DNA from: CBDCYS01 sp965226245
GTDB taxonomy: Bacteria; Acidobacteriota; Terriglobia; Bryobacterales; UBA6623
Direction of reading: 5' to 3'
Assembly (NCBI GenBank): GCA_965226245.1
Contig: CBDDCL010000015.1
Location: forward strand, 3,782,001 to 3,846,000
DNA: 64,000 nucleotides
Shown: positions 9,229 to 17,350 of the stretch, piece by piece
Layout of the letters: each line of letters opens with the position of its first letter
Position numbering within the stretch: position 1 is the first letter of the stretch
Made by a program: the position numbers and the translations under genes
Notes under the pieces: model-generated
What the model saw: the letters and a program-made list of their open reading frames with translations, nothing else
Database searches by the model: none
Told to the model about the DNA's origin: nothing

Positions 9229-9548
9229 GGCTCTCTTCCTGTTGTAACCCAATGAAAATGTCCCCTTGCGCGCACAATAGAAATGTCCCCTCTAGATCAG
9301 ATTCGTGGCTGGCCCCTTCGCCTAGCAGGCTGATGATGGCGTCGGCGAGGGACCCGTCAAGGGTCCGCAAAAGCCAAGCCCTACGGGCTCGCCCTTGACT
9401 GTTCCCTCGCCGACGCGAAAAGAGCACTCGGTTCAACAAGGCGAATGGGCTTAAGAGCTTAGCGCGCAAGGGGACATTTCTACTGTGCTGGCGAGGGGGA
9501 CATTTCTATTGTGCTACAACACTAGCGGCTCTCTTCCTTGCGCTCTGG
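9224..9548. mobile_element. Transposase-less element with AAATGTCCCC ends, flanked by 17-bp direct repeats
   Basis: Two AAATGTCCCC motifs near 9256-9290 are mirrored by two GGGGACATTT motifs at about 9470-9505. The motif pairs are associated with GCACAATAG and GCGCGC and form compound inverted ends around a core of about 180 bp without a usable gene. The sequence CTAGCGGCTCTCTTCCT occurs at both 9224-9240 and 9532-9548, directly flanking the unit. It is probably a non-autonomous derivative of an unidentified IS. I see no gene between 8916 and 9636. Confidence 0.7.
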
Positions 9549-9636
9549 AGAGCCGACTGTTAGGCTGGACAGTTCAGATACATACAAAGGGCCCTTCAAG
9601 CTTCCCGCCAGGAAAGCCTAGGGCAGGTGTGCATTT

Positions 9637-10944
9637 ATGGAGCGTGTTGTCGACCTTATCCGGCGCAAAAGGGACGGGGAAGAACTGACGTTTGAGGACT
9701 ATGAAGGTCTGATTGGCGGGTATGCGCGCGGTGAGGTAAAAGAATATCAGATGGCGGCCTTCCTGATGGCCGGCTGCTGTGTTGAATTCACCGACAACGA
9801 GGCGACAGCGCTTACGTCGGCGATGCTCAAATGCGGTGAACGCATCGATCTTAGCGCGGTATCCCAACCGAAAGTGGACAAGCATTCCACCGGTGGCGTC
9901 GGAGATAAAGTCAGCCTCGTTGCCGCACCGATCGCCGCCGCCGCCGGCATTGCGGTTCCGATGATTACCGGACGGGGAATCGGCCATACCGGCGGGACCC
10001 TCGACAAGCTCGAATCGATTCCCGGGTTCAGAACCGCTCTTTCCATAGCCGAGTTCCAAAACATCGTGGCTGAGCACGGGCTGGCGTTCGGGGGTCAGAC
10101 AAACGCAATCGCCCCCGTGGACAAGCGGCTGTACGCGCTCCGAGATGCCACGTCAACAGTCGACTCTTTGGCGTTGATCGCGGCGTCGATTATGTCGAAG
10201 AAACTAACCGAAAACTTGGACGGGCTGCTGCTCGACGTCAAGGTCGGGACCGGGGCATTGACGCCGGATCGCGCCGAGGCGCGCCGCTTGGCACAGCTCA
10301 TGATCAGCATCGGCCGCAAAATGGAGATTCGGGTGCAAGCTTTGCTCACCGACATGAGCGAGCCGCTCGGATTCACGATCGGCAATGCTCTCGAAATTAT
10401 GGAGGCCGCCCAAACGCTGCAAAATCAGGGTCCTCCCGATCTGGTCGGGCTTTCCACCGAAATCGCGGCCCGCATGATCTATCTAGGCGAGCCCGCTCGC
10501 TCGATCGACAGTGCCCGCGACCAAGCCCAGCAATTGCTGGCCGATGGCTCGGCGCTGGCGAAATTCCGTGACGTCATTACGGCCCAGGAAGGCAACCCGG
10601 ACGTTCTGACCCAGTTCGAACTTCTGCCCAATGCCAGCGGAGAGCATATCATTAGCTCGCCCCGAGCCGGTTTCATCAGCCGCATCAACGCCGACGACAT
10701 CGGACGCGCGGCTGTCCTGCTCGGTGCGGGACGAGACAATGTCGATGACACGATCGACCCCGCCGTGGGCGTGATCCTGCAGTGCAAAGTCGGCGACCAA
10801 GTGGTCGAAGGCTCGCGTCTGTGCGCCCTCTACTACACCGAAGAAACGAGGCTGCAAGAGGCGGTCCTGCTCGTCGAAGACGCCTTCAGATTGTCTTCTA
10901 TCCAGCCCAAGCCTCGCGACTTGACGCTTGATCTGGTACAGTAG
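9637..10944 (+). CDS. pdp: Pyrimidine-nucleoside phosphorylase
   Basis: The 435-residue protein carries the signature KVDKHSTGGVGDKVSL (about residues 80-95), which binds phosphate and nucleoside in thymidine/pyrimidine-nucleoside phosphorylases, followed by the glycine-rich GRGIGHTGGTLDKLE. The C-terminal alpha/beta domain has the usual length. The enzyme splits thymidine, uridine or deoxyuridine with phosphate into the free base and (deoxy)ribose-1-phosphate. It is followed about 240 bp later on the same strand by a NupC-type nucleoside transporter, which fits a nucleoside uptake and salvage unit. Whether it is strictly DeoA-like (thymidine only) or Pdp-like cannot be settled here; the length and motif fit Pdp. 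Confidence 0.93.
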   Translation: MERVVDLIRRKRDGEELTFEDYEGLIGGYARGEVKEYQMAAFLMAGCCVEFTDNEATALTSAMLKCGERIDLSAVSQPKVDKHSTGGVGDKVSLVAAPIAAAAGIAVPMITGRGIGHTGGTLDKLESIPGFRTALSIAEFQNIVAEHGLAFGGQTNAIAPVDKRLYALRDATSTVDSLALIAASIMSKKLTENLDGLLLDVKVGTGALTPDRAEARRLAQLMISIGRKMEIRVQALLTDMSEPLGFTIGNALEIMEAAQTLQNQGPPDLVGLSTEIAARMIYLGEPARSIDSARDQAQQLLADGSALAKFRDVITAQEGNPDVLTQFELLPNASGEHIISSPRAGFISRINADDIGRAAVLLGAGRDNVDDTIDPAVGVILQCKVGDQVVEGSRLCALYYTEETRLQEAVLLVEDAFRLSSIQPKPRDLTLDLVQ

Positions 10945-11013
10945 CCCGTCAAACCGGCGAGCATCCTTTGCCAACGCCGGGTTCTTGTCTGACGGCGGGC
11001 CTCTTATCCGCCG

Positions 11014-11143
11014 CGGGCGAAAATGGGGGACTGCCATCCGATTTTCGCCCGTCGAACTCCCCTGTTTCCAACACAGGCGGACGACGAAAATCGGTGACTG
11101 TACCCTTTTTTCGCGTAATCGGACTTGCACCACGGGCTGCTAG
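11014..11143. repeat. Long hairpin element (CTAGCAGCCCGTGG family), copy B
   Basis: This copy lacks one outer end but keeps GGCGAAAATGGGGGACTGCC and the mirrored GTACCCTTTTTTCGCG, ending with CCACGGGCTGCTAGG. Its core arms are GATTTTCG and CGAAAATC, different from copy A but still complementary to each other. It sits between pdp and nupC. Confidence 0.88.
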
Positions 11144-11184
11144 GCGAGACCCTTGGTGCGGACGCCGCCGGTTTGCCGACCTCC

Positions 11185-12399
11185 ATGGGACTGCTGGGCT
11201 TGATCTTCATCCTCGTCGCTGCGTATGGGCTCTCCGCCAACCGCAAGCGCGTGCGGTTTTCTATCATCGCTTGGGGCTTGGGCCTCCAAATTCTCTTGGC
11301 CGTGCTGGTTCTCAAAACTCCTTTCGGGGCCGTGTTCGGGGCCATCGGCGAAGTCGTCAACAGCGTGATGGCCTTTGGCGAGCAGGGCAGCGTCTTTGTC
11401 TTTGGAGACCTGGCCAAGGGGGACGGCCCGGTCGGGACCGTTTTCGCTTTTCAAATCCTGCCGCTGATCATCTTCGTGTCCGCCTTGTTCGCGGTTCTCT
11501 ACCACATTGGACTCATGCAATGGGCCGTCAAAGGGATCGCCGTTGTGATGCAGCGCGTGATGGGGGCCAGCGGGGCCGAATCGCTCAATGTAGCGGCGAA
11601 TATTTTCATGGGACAGTCGGAGGCGCCGTTGACCATACGGCCCTACTTGGACCGCCTGACCACTTCGGAGTTGATGACCGTCATGACAGGGGGGATGGCC
11701 ACGATCTCGGGAGCCTTACTGATCGCCTATGTTCGCATCGGCGGAGTGCCCGTGGAACACCTTTTGACAGCCGTCGTCATGACAGCTCCAGCCTGCATCA
11801 TGCTCGCCAAGGTCATGGTTCCCGAGACCGAAGAGCCGCAAACCCTGGGCCGTATTCCCAAAAGCGCCGAGCAAGGCGATGTCAACCTGATCGACGCCGC
11901 TGCCCGGGGCACCAGCGAGGGCCTCTACCTCGCTCTCAACGTCGGGGCCATGTTGATCGCATTCATCGCCTTGATCGCCTTGGCGAACGGGCTGCTGGGG
12001 TGGATCGGCGGGCTTCCCGGGATGGATTGGGCGCCCGCCAGCTTGCAGGTGATCCTGGGCGCGATTTTCGCCCCCATTGCTTGGTTGCTCGGCGTCCCCT
12101 GGAGCGATGCGGCGACAATCGGAAACCTGCTCGGCACGCGCATGGTCTTGAATGAGTTTGTCGCCTACGCTCAGTTGGGGCCCATGAAGGAAAGCCTCAA
12201 CCCCAAGTCGTTTCTGGTCGCCAGCTACGCCCTGTGCGGCTTCGCCAACTTCGGCTCGATTGGAATTCAAGTCGGCGGAATAGGATCACTCATCCCGGAC
12301 CGCCGCTCGGAATTGGCGCAGCTCGGACTGCGCGCCATGCTTGCCGCCACGCTGGCGAACTTCATGACGGCTTGTATCGCCGGACTCATCGCGGGCTGA
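11185..12399 (+). CDS. nupC: Concentrative nucleoside transporter, NupC family
   Basis: The protein has 404 residues from ATG 11185. An upstream in-frame TTG lies inside the hairpin repeat and is unlikely to be used. It has the CNT family layout: small N-terminal helices (GLLGLIFILVAAYGLS), a region with QILPLIIFVSALFAVLYHIG, the nucleoside-binding motif FMGQSEAPLTIRPYL, and the C-terminal block GFANFGSIGIQVGGIGSLIP. It imports nucleosides with protons or sodium across the inner membrane. It pairs with the upstream pdp gene. No strong Shine-Dalgarno sequence precedes the ATG, so the exact start is less certain than the family. Confidence 0.93.
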   Translation: MGLLGLIFILVAAYGLSANRKRVRFSIIAWGLGLQILLAVLVLKTPFGAVFGAIGEVVNSVMAFGEQGSVFVFGDLAKGDGPVGTVFAFQILPLIIFVSALFAVLYHIGLMQWAVKGIAVVMQRVMGASGAESLNVAANIFMGQSEAPLTIRPYLDRLTTSELMTVMTGGMATISGALLIAYVRIGGVPVEHLLTAVVMTAPACIMLAKVMVPETEEPQTLGRIPKSAEQGDVNLIDAAARGTSEGLYLALNVGAMLIAFIALIALANGLLGWIGGLPGMDWAPASLQVILGAIFAPIAWLLGVPWSDAATIGNLLGTRMVLNEFVAYAQLGPMKESLNPKSFLVASYALCGFANFGSIGIQVGGIGSLIPDRRSELAQLGLRAMLAATLANFMTACIAGLIAG

Positions 12400-12433
12400 G
12401 CCGCCAGGGCCGCGCCAGGGCGGCGCGCTGCCG

Positions 12434-12492
12434 TTGAGCCGCGAAGCGGCGCAGGATCGTAGCCCAGGGTGGAGCGAAGCGGAACCCTGGGT
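12434..12492. repeat. Dispersed repeat (GTAGCCCAGGGTGGAGCG family), copy 1
   Basis: It contains GCCGCGAAGCGGCGCAGGATC and GTAGCCCAGGGTGGAGCGAA, an imperfect palindrome. An inverted copy is at 34662-34722. It lies just downstream of nupC. Confidence 0.75.
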
Positions 12493-12693
12493 GGGGTAAC
12501 CTAAGAAAGGGCAACCCCGAAGGGGTGCAGGAAAAAAACAGCATGATTCTGGCGGCGGGATCCAGCCCTCTTGCTCGGAAAGAATTACAACGACTTGGGC
12601 GAACGAAACCATTAAAGTAAACAGTATTAGTGTGAGCCCATCGGTTCGCTCTCGGGCCTCAGCGCCCGGACTTCCAGAAGCCAATCATCTGGA

Positions 12694-12798
12694 AGGTGTG
12701 AAAAAATCGGGGACTGCCACAAGCGGCTATTCCCAAGTCCTTGTTTATCAGTAAACCATTTGGCCGCGGCTGGCTGTCCCCAGCATTTTTTCACACCT
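12694..12798. repeat. Related hairpin repeat with GGGGACTGCCAC / GGCTGTCCCC arms
   Basis: The outer arms AGGTGTGAAAAAATC and ATTTTTTCACACCT are inverted copies. Inside them lie GGGGACTGCCAC and GGCTGTCCCC, the same inner motif as in the CTAGCAGCCCGTGG elements, but with different ends. In the rest of 12400-13228 I see only short repeats and no convincing gene. Confidence 0.8.
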
Positions 12799-13228
12799 TC
12801 CTGTCCCCGTTGTGGAGAGAGAACCATGGATGAAGTGCTTTTGACCGAACTCGGCAGAGCCAGATGACAGAAGCCACTATGGACCTTGACCCGGCTCGCC
12901 CGATTGTCTCCAGAGGCGCTAAAACGCGGGTTTGATAGCGCGAACGCGATTTCCCGACATCTTTCCGTGACAGCACCCCGTGACAGCACCTTAAGGTTCC
13001 TTGTTGTCAGTGACTTAGAGTGGAGGTTTACGCTCGCAGTGCGGTGCGCCAAAACGGCCTGCGAACGACCTAGCGCGGTGCTGAATCGACCCTTCGCCGT
13101 TAGGGTGGATCTATCTGGCATAATTGTACAGTCAAGACTACCATGCTCTATGTCGCGGTATCCACAGTCCGCTGGTTCGGACGCGCAAGATCTTCGCATC
13201 CGAATAACAAGAGTTAGGCTGCCTTGCA

Positions 13229-14293
13229 GTGGCTCGATGCGTGACTAAATTGCTTTTCAAGCTTGAATACACCGTAAGGGAGCTGTGGATTTCGCCTGAG
13301 GTCGTACAGACCTTCGACTTCGGAGGGCCTCACAGAGTGGAGGTCGTGCTGCGGGCCCCTTCAAGTGAAGAACAAGCTAAAGGCCACAGCGCAAAAAACG
13401 CGTTCTGCACAGCCTCGTCTGCGGTTGAACCTAATGAGGAGGTTCGCGATGTATTTACTCGGATTGCTGCGAATGAGATAATCCCGAAAGACAGCGATTC
13501 GGCCCGCGTTTCGACCGAGTACTCGACGCCAGAAGGTGTCCGAGTCCGCGTTCCATCCTTGCCCGATTTTCCGAAACCTTTTCGTTCATTCGTGGAGGGT
13601 GTTCGGCGCGAGCTCGCCGATTTTGCCGTCCGCACCGTTGCCGTGCTGCGTTGGCGAGCGAATGAGCTGGGGCCTCACAATCCCATCAGCGCCAGAGGCC
13701 TGCGTTGGTCACTCGACGGAAGCTTTTGGCATCCTTCGCCGGATGATTACCGCCTGCGTTTATTACGCGATCATAGGCGCCTCCGCGCATCGGAAGAACT
13801 CCGTGCGGAGGTCGAAAACATAGTGAGTGCAGGTAACAGCGCGCCGTTTCACCACGATTTGTTCCGTGAAGCCTGGGAACAGCGTGACAACAATCCGCGC
13901 AGTGCGCTGGTGATCGGCATGGCGGCGGCCGAGCTCTCAGTGAAGCACTGTATTTCGATTCTAGTCCCCGATGCTGAGTGGCTCGCGACCAACCTGCCCA
14001 CACCTCCGCTTGTCCGCATGCTGAAAGAGTATTTGCCAAAGCTGCCGGCTCGGTGTAAAATCGACGGTCAAATCAAGCCTCCGCCTAAAGCGGTCTTGGA
14101 CGGCGTAAAGAAGGGTGTGACGATTCGAAACCGGCTTTCTCACGCAGGTGCCTCAGCTCCTTCTGTCGACGACGTAGAAGAAATCCTCAGGGCCGTGCAT
14201 GATGTTTTGTGGCTTGTCGACTACTACTCGGGATCTCTCTGGGCGCTCGATTTCTTGCGCCCCGAGACGAGGGCTGAGCTGTCGTCAGCCTAA
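13229..14293 (+). CDS. Uncharacterised protein with a C-terminal HEPN-like region
   Basis: The 354-residue protein begins with a GTG (13229); a second in-frame GTG at 13241 is an alternative. The N-terminal half (residues about 1-180) resembles nothing I can name. The C-terminal part is helical, with LVIGMAAAELSVKHCISI followed by TIRNRLSHAG. The latter has the R-x4-H arrangement (RNRLSH) that marks the active site of many HEPN RNases. HEPN proteins act as toxins or anti-phage effectors, but also in benign roles. Codon use and GC are lower than in flanking core genes, and the surroundings are repeats and an IS, which suggests an acquired gene. No antitoxin is adjacent. The HEPN call is inference from one motif and predicted helices. 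Confidence 0.6.
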   Translation: MARCVTKLLFKLEYTVRELWISPEVVQTFDFGGPHRVEVVLRAPSSEEQAKGHSAKNAFCTASSAVEPNEEVRDVFTRIAANEIIPKDSDSARVSTEYSTPEGVRVRVPSLPDFPKPFRSFVEGVRRELADFAVRTVAVLRWRANELGPHNPISARGLRWSLDGSFWHPSPDDYRLRLLRDHRRLRASEELRAEVENIVSAGNSAPFHHDLFREAWEQRDNNPRSALVIGMAAAELSVKHCISILVPDAEWLATNLPTPPLVRMLKEYLPKLPARCKIDGQIKPPPKAVLDGVKKGVTIRNRLSHAGASAPSVDDVEEILRAVHDVLWLVDYYSGSLWALDFLRPETRAELSSA

Positions 14294-14487
14294 CAAGCGG
14301 CTGCGAACGATACGGTTGTGCAGGTCGAGGATGTGAACGGGTTGTCGTCTTCCCTCTTACTTAAGCTTGCGGCCCGACGGCGCGCCCGGTGCGATCGAGG
14401 AGCGCCGCACGGCTGAAGCCCCAGGAACGGCGTTTTAGGCGAGTCAGCCTAACACGAGTTGAGTGAGCGCCGGACACGGGATGCGAT

Positions 14488-14683
14488 ATGGCTAAATCTT
14501 CAGACACACCAGACGAAAGACAAGACATGCCCGCCGAAGGTGATCCAACTCCGTTTGGCGTGATACATGATTGGTTTCTGAACGAGCAGAATTTCTTCTG
14601 GCAGCGCTTCACCGCCTTTTCCGTCCTCCACGCGGGCCTCTTCGTAATTGTGGCCTCGACGAGTTCCGCCACAGTTCCGGTTT
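14488..14683 (+). pseudogene. Truncated membrane protein gene cut by IS1595 copy 1
   Basis: Sixty-five codons survive before the IS end. They encode a polar N-terminus (MAKSSDTPDERQDMPAEG), then DWFLNEQNFFWQRFTAFSVL and a hydrophobic segment (HAGLFVIVAST) that is the start of a membrane helix. The reading frame then enters the IS and stops within a few codons. On the other side of the IS, positions 15713-15784 encode a possible tail ending LTEEELRKLL. There is no target duplication, so part of the gene has probably been deleted. Function unknown. Confidence 0.65.
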
Positions 14684-15710
14684 ATGGGGTATTTAGTTGA
14701 CTCCAGTAGCCACTACATCTTGGGGGTGGGGGTGCCGGCCCTGGTGGCCTCGACCATTGTCTTATAGGGAGCAGGGTCGGCGGCGACCGCCTGCTGGAGG
14801 AGGCGATAGAAAAGTTTGCCGCGCGACCGTGAGGTCCGCCGGTTGAAGCGGAACGTGAACTCGTCCAGGTAGTAGTCCAAATACTCGTGACTGACAGCCC
14901 CCTGGTGGGTCCCCAACAGCCAGCGCTTTAGCAGAGAGGCGACACGATGGACTCTCGGCAGCAGCTTACTCGCCGATTGCCGCTTCCCGCGCAGCACGGT
15001 GACTTCATGGCGGTATCCTTTGTTCTCCAATCCCGCATAGCCTTCCCAGCCGTCGGTGTGCACGAGGCTGCCAGGTTGGATAGCTTCTTCGACAAAGGCT
15101 TCCAAGCTCGCCGCTGAGGCATCCGCGATCCGACGGAGCCGGATGCGACCCATACCGCGCCCATCCTCCTCGGCAGCAACCGCAACTAACGCTTTGCCAA
15201 CCATTTCGCGACCTCGGACGCCCTCTTCGACTCCGCCCACATACGTTTCGTCCACCTCCACCCGGCCGACCAGCCGATTGCGACCGGGGCGCACCATGGC
15301 GCGGCGGAACTTGTGCAGCCAGGTCCAGGCGGTTACATAGCTACCCAAACCCAAGACCCGCTGCAACTCCAGCGCGCTGGCCCCGCCTTTTTGCGTTGTC
15401 ACCCACCAAGCCGCCCGGAACCACAACGTCAAGGGCTTGCGGGTGTCCTGGAAAATCGTGCCCGCCGTCACCGAGGCCTGGTAACCGCAGTCGGCGCAGA
15501 GCAGCAGATTGCGTTTGCTGGCCCATGAGGACTGGATCCCACAGCGCGGGCACACGAACCCCTCCGGCCAGCGCAGCTTCAGCAGGTACTCCCGGCACGC
15601 CTCCTCGGTCGAGAATCGAGCTTCCAACTCGACGAGGTTTCGGGGGTAGTCCTCCTTCATGCCCCCAACCACAACATATTGTGGCTACTGGAGTCAACTA
15701 AATACCCCAT
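14684..15710 (-). mobile_element. IS1595-family element, copy 1 (no target duplication)
   Basis: The element is 1027 bp with 30-bp perfect inverted ends starting ATGGGGTATTTAGTTGACTC. It is identical in length and protein to the copies at 36501, 38487 and 51599. The flanking 8-mers are TCCGGTTT and TTCCGCCG, so there is no target duplication, unlike the other copies. Confidence 0.95.
14713..15660 (-). CDS. IS1595-family transposase, copy 1
   Basis: The 315-residue protein starts at ATG 15660 (MKEDYPRNLVELEARF). The N-terminal zinc ribbon has CPRCG and CADCG (about residues 38-60). An ISXO2-like DDE domain follows, with VEVDETYVGG, HTDGWEGY and the C-terminal FRFNRRTSRSRGKLFYRLL. The domain order is that of IS1595-family enzymes, which cut and paste the element with 8-bp target duplication. 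The frame is intact, so the element is likely active or recently so. An upstream in-frame GTG would add four residues. Confidence 0.93.
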   Translation of the reverse strand: MKEDYPRNLVELEARFSTEEACREYLLKLRWPEGFVCPRCGIQSSWASKRNLLLCADCGYQASVTAGTIFQDTRKPLTLWFRAAWWVTTQKGGASALELQRVLGLGSYVTAWTWLHKFRRAMVRPGRNRLVGRVEVDETYVGGVEEGVRGREMVGKALVAVAAEEDGRGMGRIRLRRIADASAASLEAFVEEAIQPGSLVHTDGWEGYAGLENKGYRHEVTVLRGKRQSASKLLPRVHRVASLLKRWLLGTHQGAVSHEYLDYYLDEFTFRFNRRTSRSRGKLFYRLLQQAVAADPAPYKTMVEATRAGTPTPKM

Positions 15711-15712
15711 TT

Positions 15713-15784
15713 CCGCCGTATTTGTTGAAGAGGATTCTCAGGCAAGCGTCGCTAACTGAGGAGGAGCTTCGCAAGCTTCTCTGA
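15713..15784 (+). pseudogene. Possible C-terminal remnant of the interrupted gene
   Basis: Twenty-three codons (PPYLLKRILRQASLTEEELR onward, ending KLL) directly follow the IS end. The charged, helical tail looks like a real C-terminus. It may belong to the truncated gene at 14488 or to another gene lost by deletion. Confidence 0.35.
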
Positions 15785-15813
15785 CGAAACAAACATCAAC
15801 CTTCAACTGTTGA

Positions 15814-17301
15814 TCATCTTCGGCCAGCGCCGATCCCCAACGCCTGCCAAATCCCGTCCACGCGCTTTTTTACCTCTTCGTCCATTTTGATGAGGCCGGG
15901 CCAGGGGCGCGTGAAACCTTCTTCGGGCCATTTGCGGGTGGCGTCGATGCCCATCTTCGAGCCGTAGTTCGGCAGCCGGCTGGAATGGTCGAGCTGATCG
16001 ATCGGTCCCATCACAAACTGGATGTCGCGCTCGGGATCGATGTTGTTGAGGGCTTTCCAGGCCACTTCGCTCAAGTTTTGGATGTTCACATCGTGGTCCA
16101 CGACGACAATGCATTTCGTGAACATGGCCTGCCCCAGTCCCCAGATGGCGCTCATCACTTTGCGTGCTTGCAGCGGGTAGGACTTGCGAATCGACAGGAT
16201 CATCATGTTGTGAAAAATGCCCTCGGCCGGCATGTTGATGTCCACCAGCTCGGGAATCTGCATGCGCATCAGCGGCAGGAAAGCCCGCTCGATGGCCTTG
16301 CCCATGTAGTAGTCCTCCATCGGAGGAGGGCCGACGATGGTCGTGGCGTAGATGGGTTTTTCGCGCTGGGTGACGCAGGTGACGTGGAAGACCGGGAATT
16401 CGTCCTCGAGCGAGTAGAAGCCGGTGTGGTCGCCGAATGGCCCCTCGGTGCGCAGCTCGCCGAGCGTCACGTAGCCTTCGAGCACGATCTCGGCATTCGC
16501 GGGAACTTCGAGATCCACCGTTTCGCACTTGACCATCTCGACCGGTTTGGACCGCAGGAATCCGGCGAAGAGCATCTCGTCGAGATCGGGGGGCAGCGGC
16601 AGGATTCCCGAAAACATCGTGGCCGGGTCGGCACCGATGGCGACCGCGACCTCCATGCGCTCGTCGGTGCCTTCGCCTGGGCCTCCGTCTAGGCCTTCCT
16701 GCATCCTGCGGCGGTAGTGCTCGGCGCCCTGCTTGTGGGTCTGCCAGTGCATGCCGGTGGTCCGCTCATCGTAGATTTGCAAGCGGTAGACACCGGCGTT
16801 GCGCTTGCCCGTAACCGGGTTGCGGGAGAAGACCAGCGGCAGTGTGATAAAGCGGCCGCCATCTTCGGGCCAGCATTGCAAGACCGGGTAATCGAACAGC
16901 GAGAAGTTTTCCTTCTTGATAACTTGCTTGACCGGTCCCGTTTTGACTTCGCGCGGGAAGAACGAGCCCATCTCCGCCAGCTTGGGCAGCATCTTGAGCT
17001 TGCCCATCAAGCCTTGCGGCGTTTTCATCTCGAGATACTCGGCAATGCGTCCGGCGATCTCATCCACCGAGCCGACCTGAAGCGCGATCTCCATGTGGTG
17101 CATTCCGGCGAAGGCGTTGATCAGGACGGGGATGTCGTACCCCTTGGGATTCTCGAACAGCAAGGCCGGCCCGCCGCTCTTGACGGCGCGGTCGGCTAGT
17201 TCGGTGATCTCGAGGACTGGGTCGACCTCGGCGGTGACGCGCTTCAGCTCGCCGGCTTTTTCGAGGGCTTGGATAAATTCGCGGAGATCGGAGTATGCCA
17301 T
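15814..17301 (-). CDS. UbiD family decarboxylase
   Basis: The 495-residue protein opens MAYSDLREFIQALEKAGELK, typical of UbiD enzymes. It has the prenylated-FMN and metal-binding region around NAGVYRLQIYDERTTGMHW and the catalytic block EGPFGDHTGFYSLEDEFPVF, with the E-x-R/E network near LRTEGPFGDH. Length is normal for UbiD or MqnL-type proteins. Members decarboxylate aromatic acids, classically 4-hydroxy-3-polyprenylbenzoate in ubiquinone synthesis, or the futalosine-route intermediate in menaquinone synthesis. Acidobacteria use menaquinone, so a menaquinone role is the better guess. No UbiX-type flavin prenyltransferase is next to it. It lies about 50 bp past the end of the kinase gene on the same strand. 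Confidence 0.88.
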   Translation of the reverse strand: MAYSDLREFIQALEKAGELKRVTAEVDPVLEITELADRAVKSGGPALLFENPKGYDIPVLINAFAGMHHMEIALQVGSVDEIAGRIAEYLEMKTPQGLMGKLKMLPKLAEMGSFFPREVKTGPVKQVIKKENFSLFDYPVLQCWPEDGGRFITLPLVFSRNPVTGKRNAGVYRLQIYDERTTGMHWQTHKQGAEHYRRRMQEGLDGGPGEGTDERMEVAVAIGADPATMFSGILPLPPDLDEMLFAGFLRSKPVEMVKCETVDLEVPANAEIVLEGYVTLGELRTEGPFGDHTGFYSLEDEFPVFHVTCVTQREKPIYATTIVGPPPMEDYYMGKAIERAFLPLMRMQIPELVDINMPAEGIFHNMMILSIRKSYPLQARKVMSAIWGLGQAMFTKCIVVVDHDVNIQNLSEVAWKALNNIDPERDIQFVMGPIDQLDHSSRLPNYGSKMGIDATRKWPEEGFTRPWPGLIKMDEEVKKRVDGIWQALGIGAGRR

Positions 17302-17350
17302 AAGCTGAATGAGACCGTGGATGTTTCGGGCGCGGCTTTGCTGTTTTGGG

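Noticed and set aside
12627..13199. A 190-codon minus-strand frame in the nupC downstream gap
   Set aside because: It crosses the hairpin repeat, has no recognisable domain and no ribosome-binding site that I can support.
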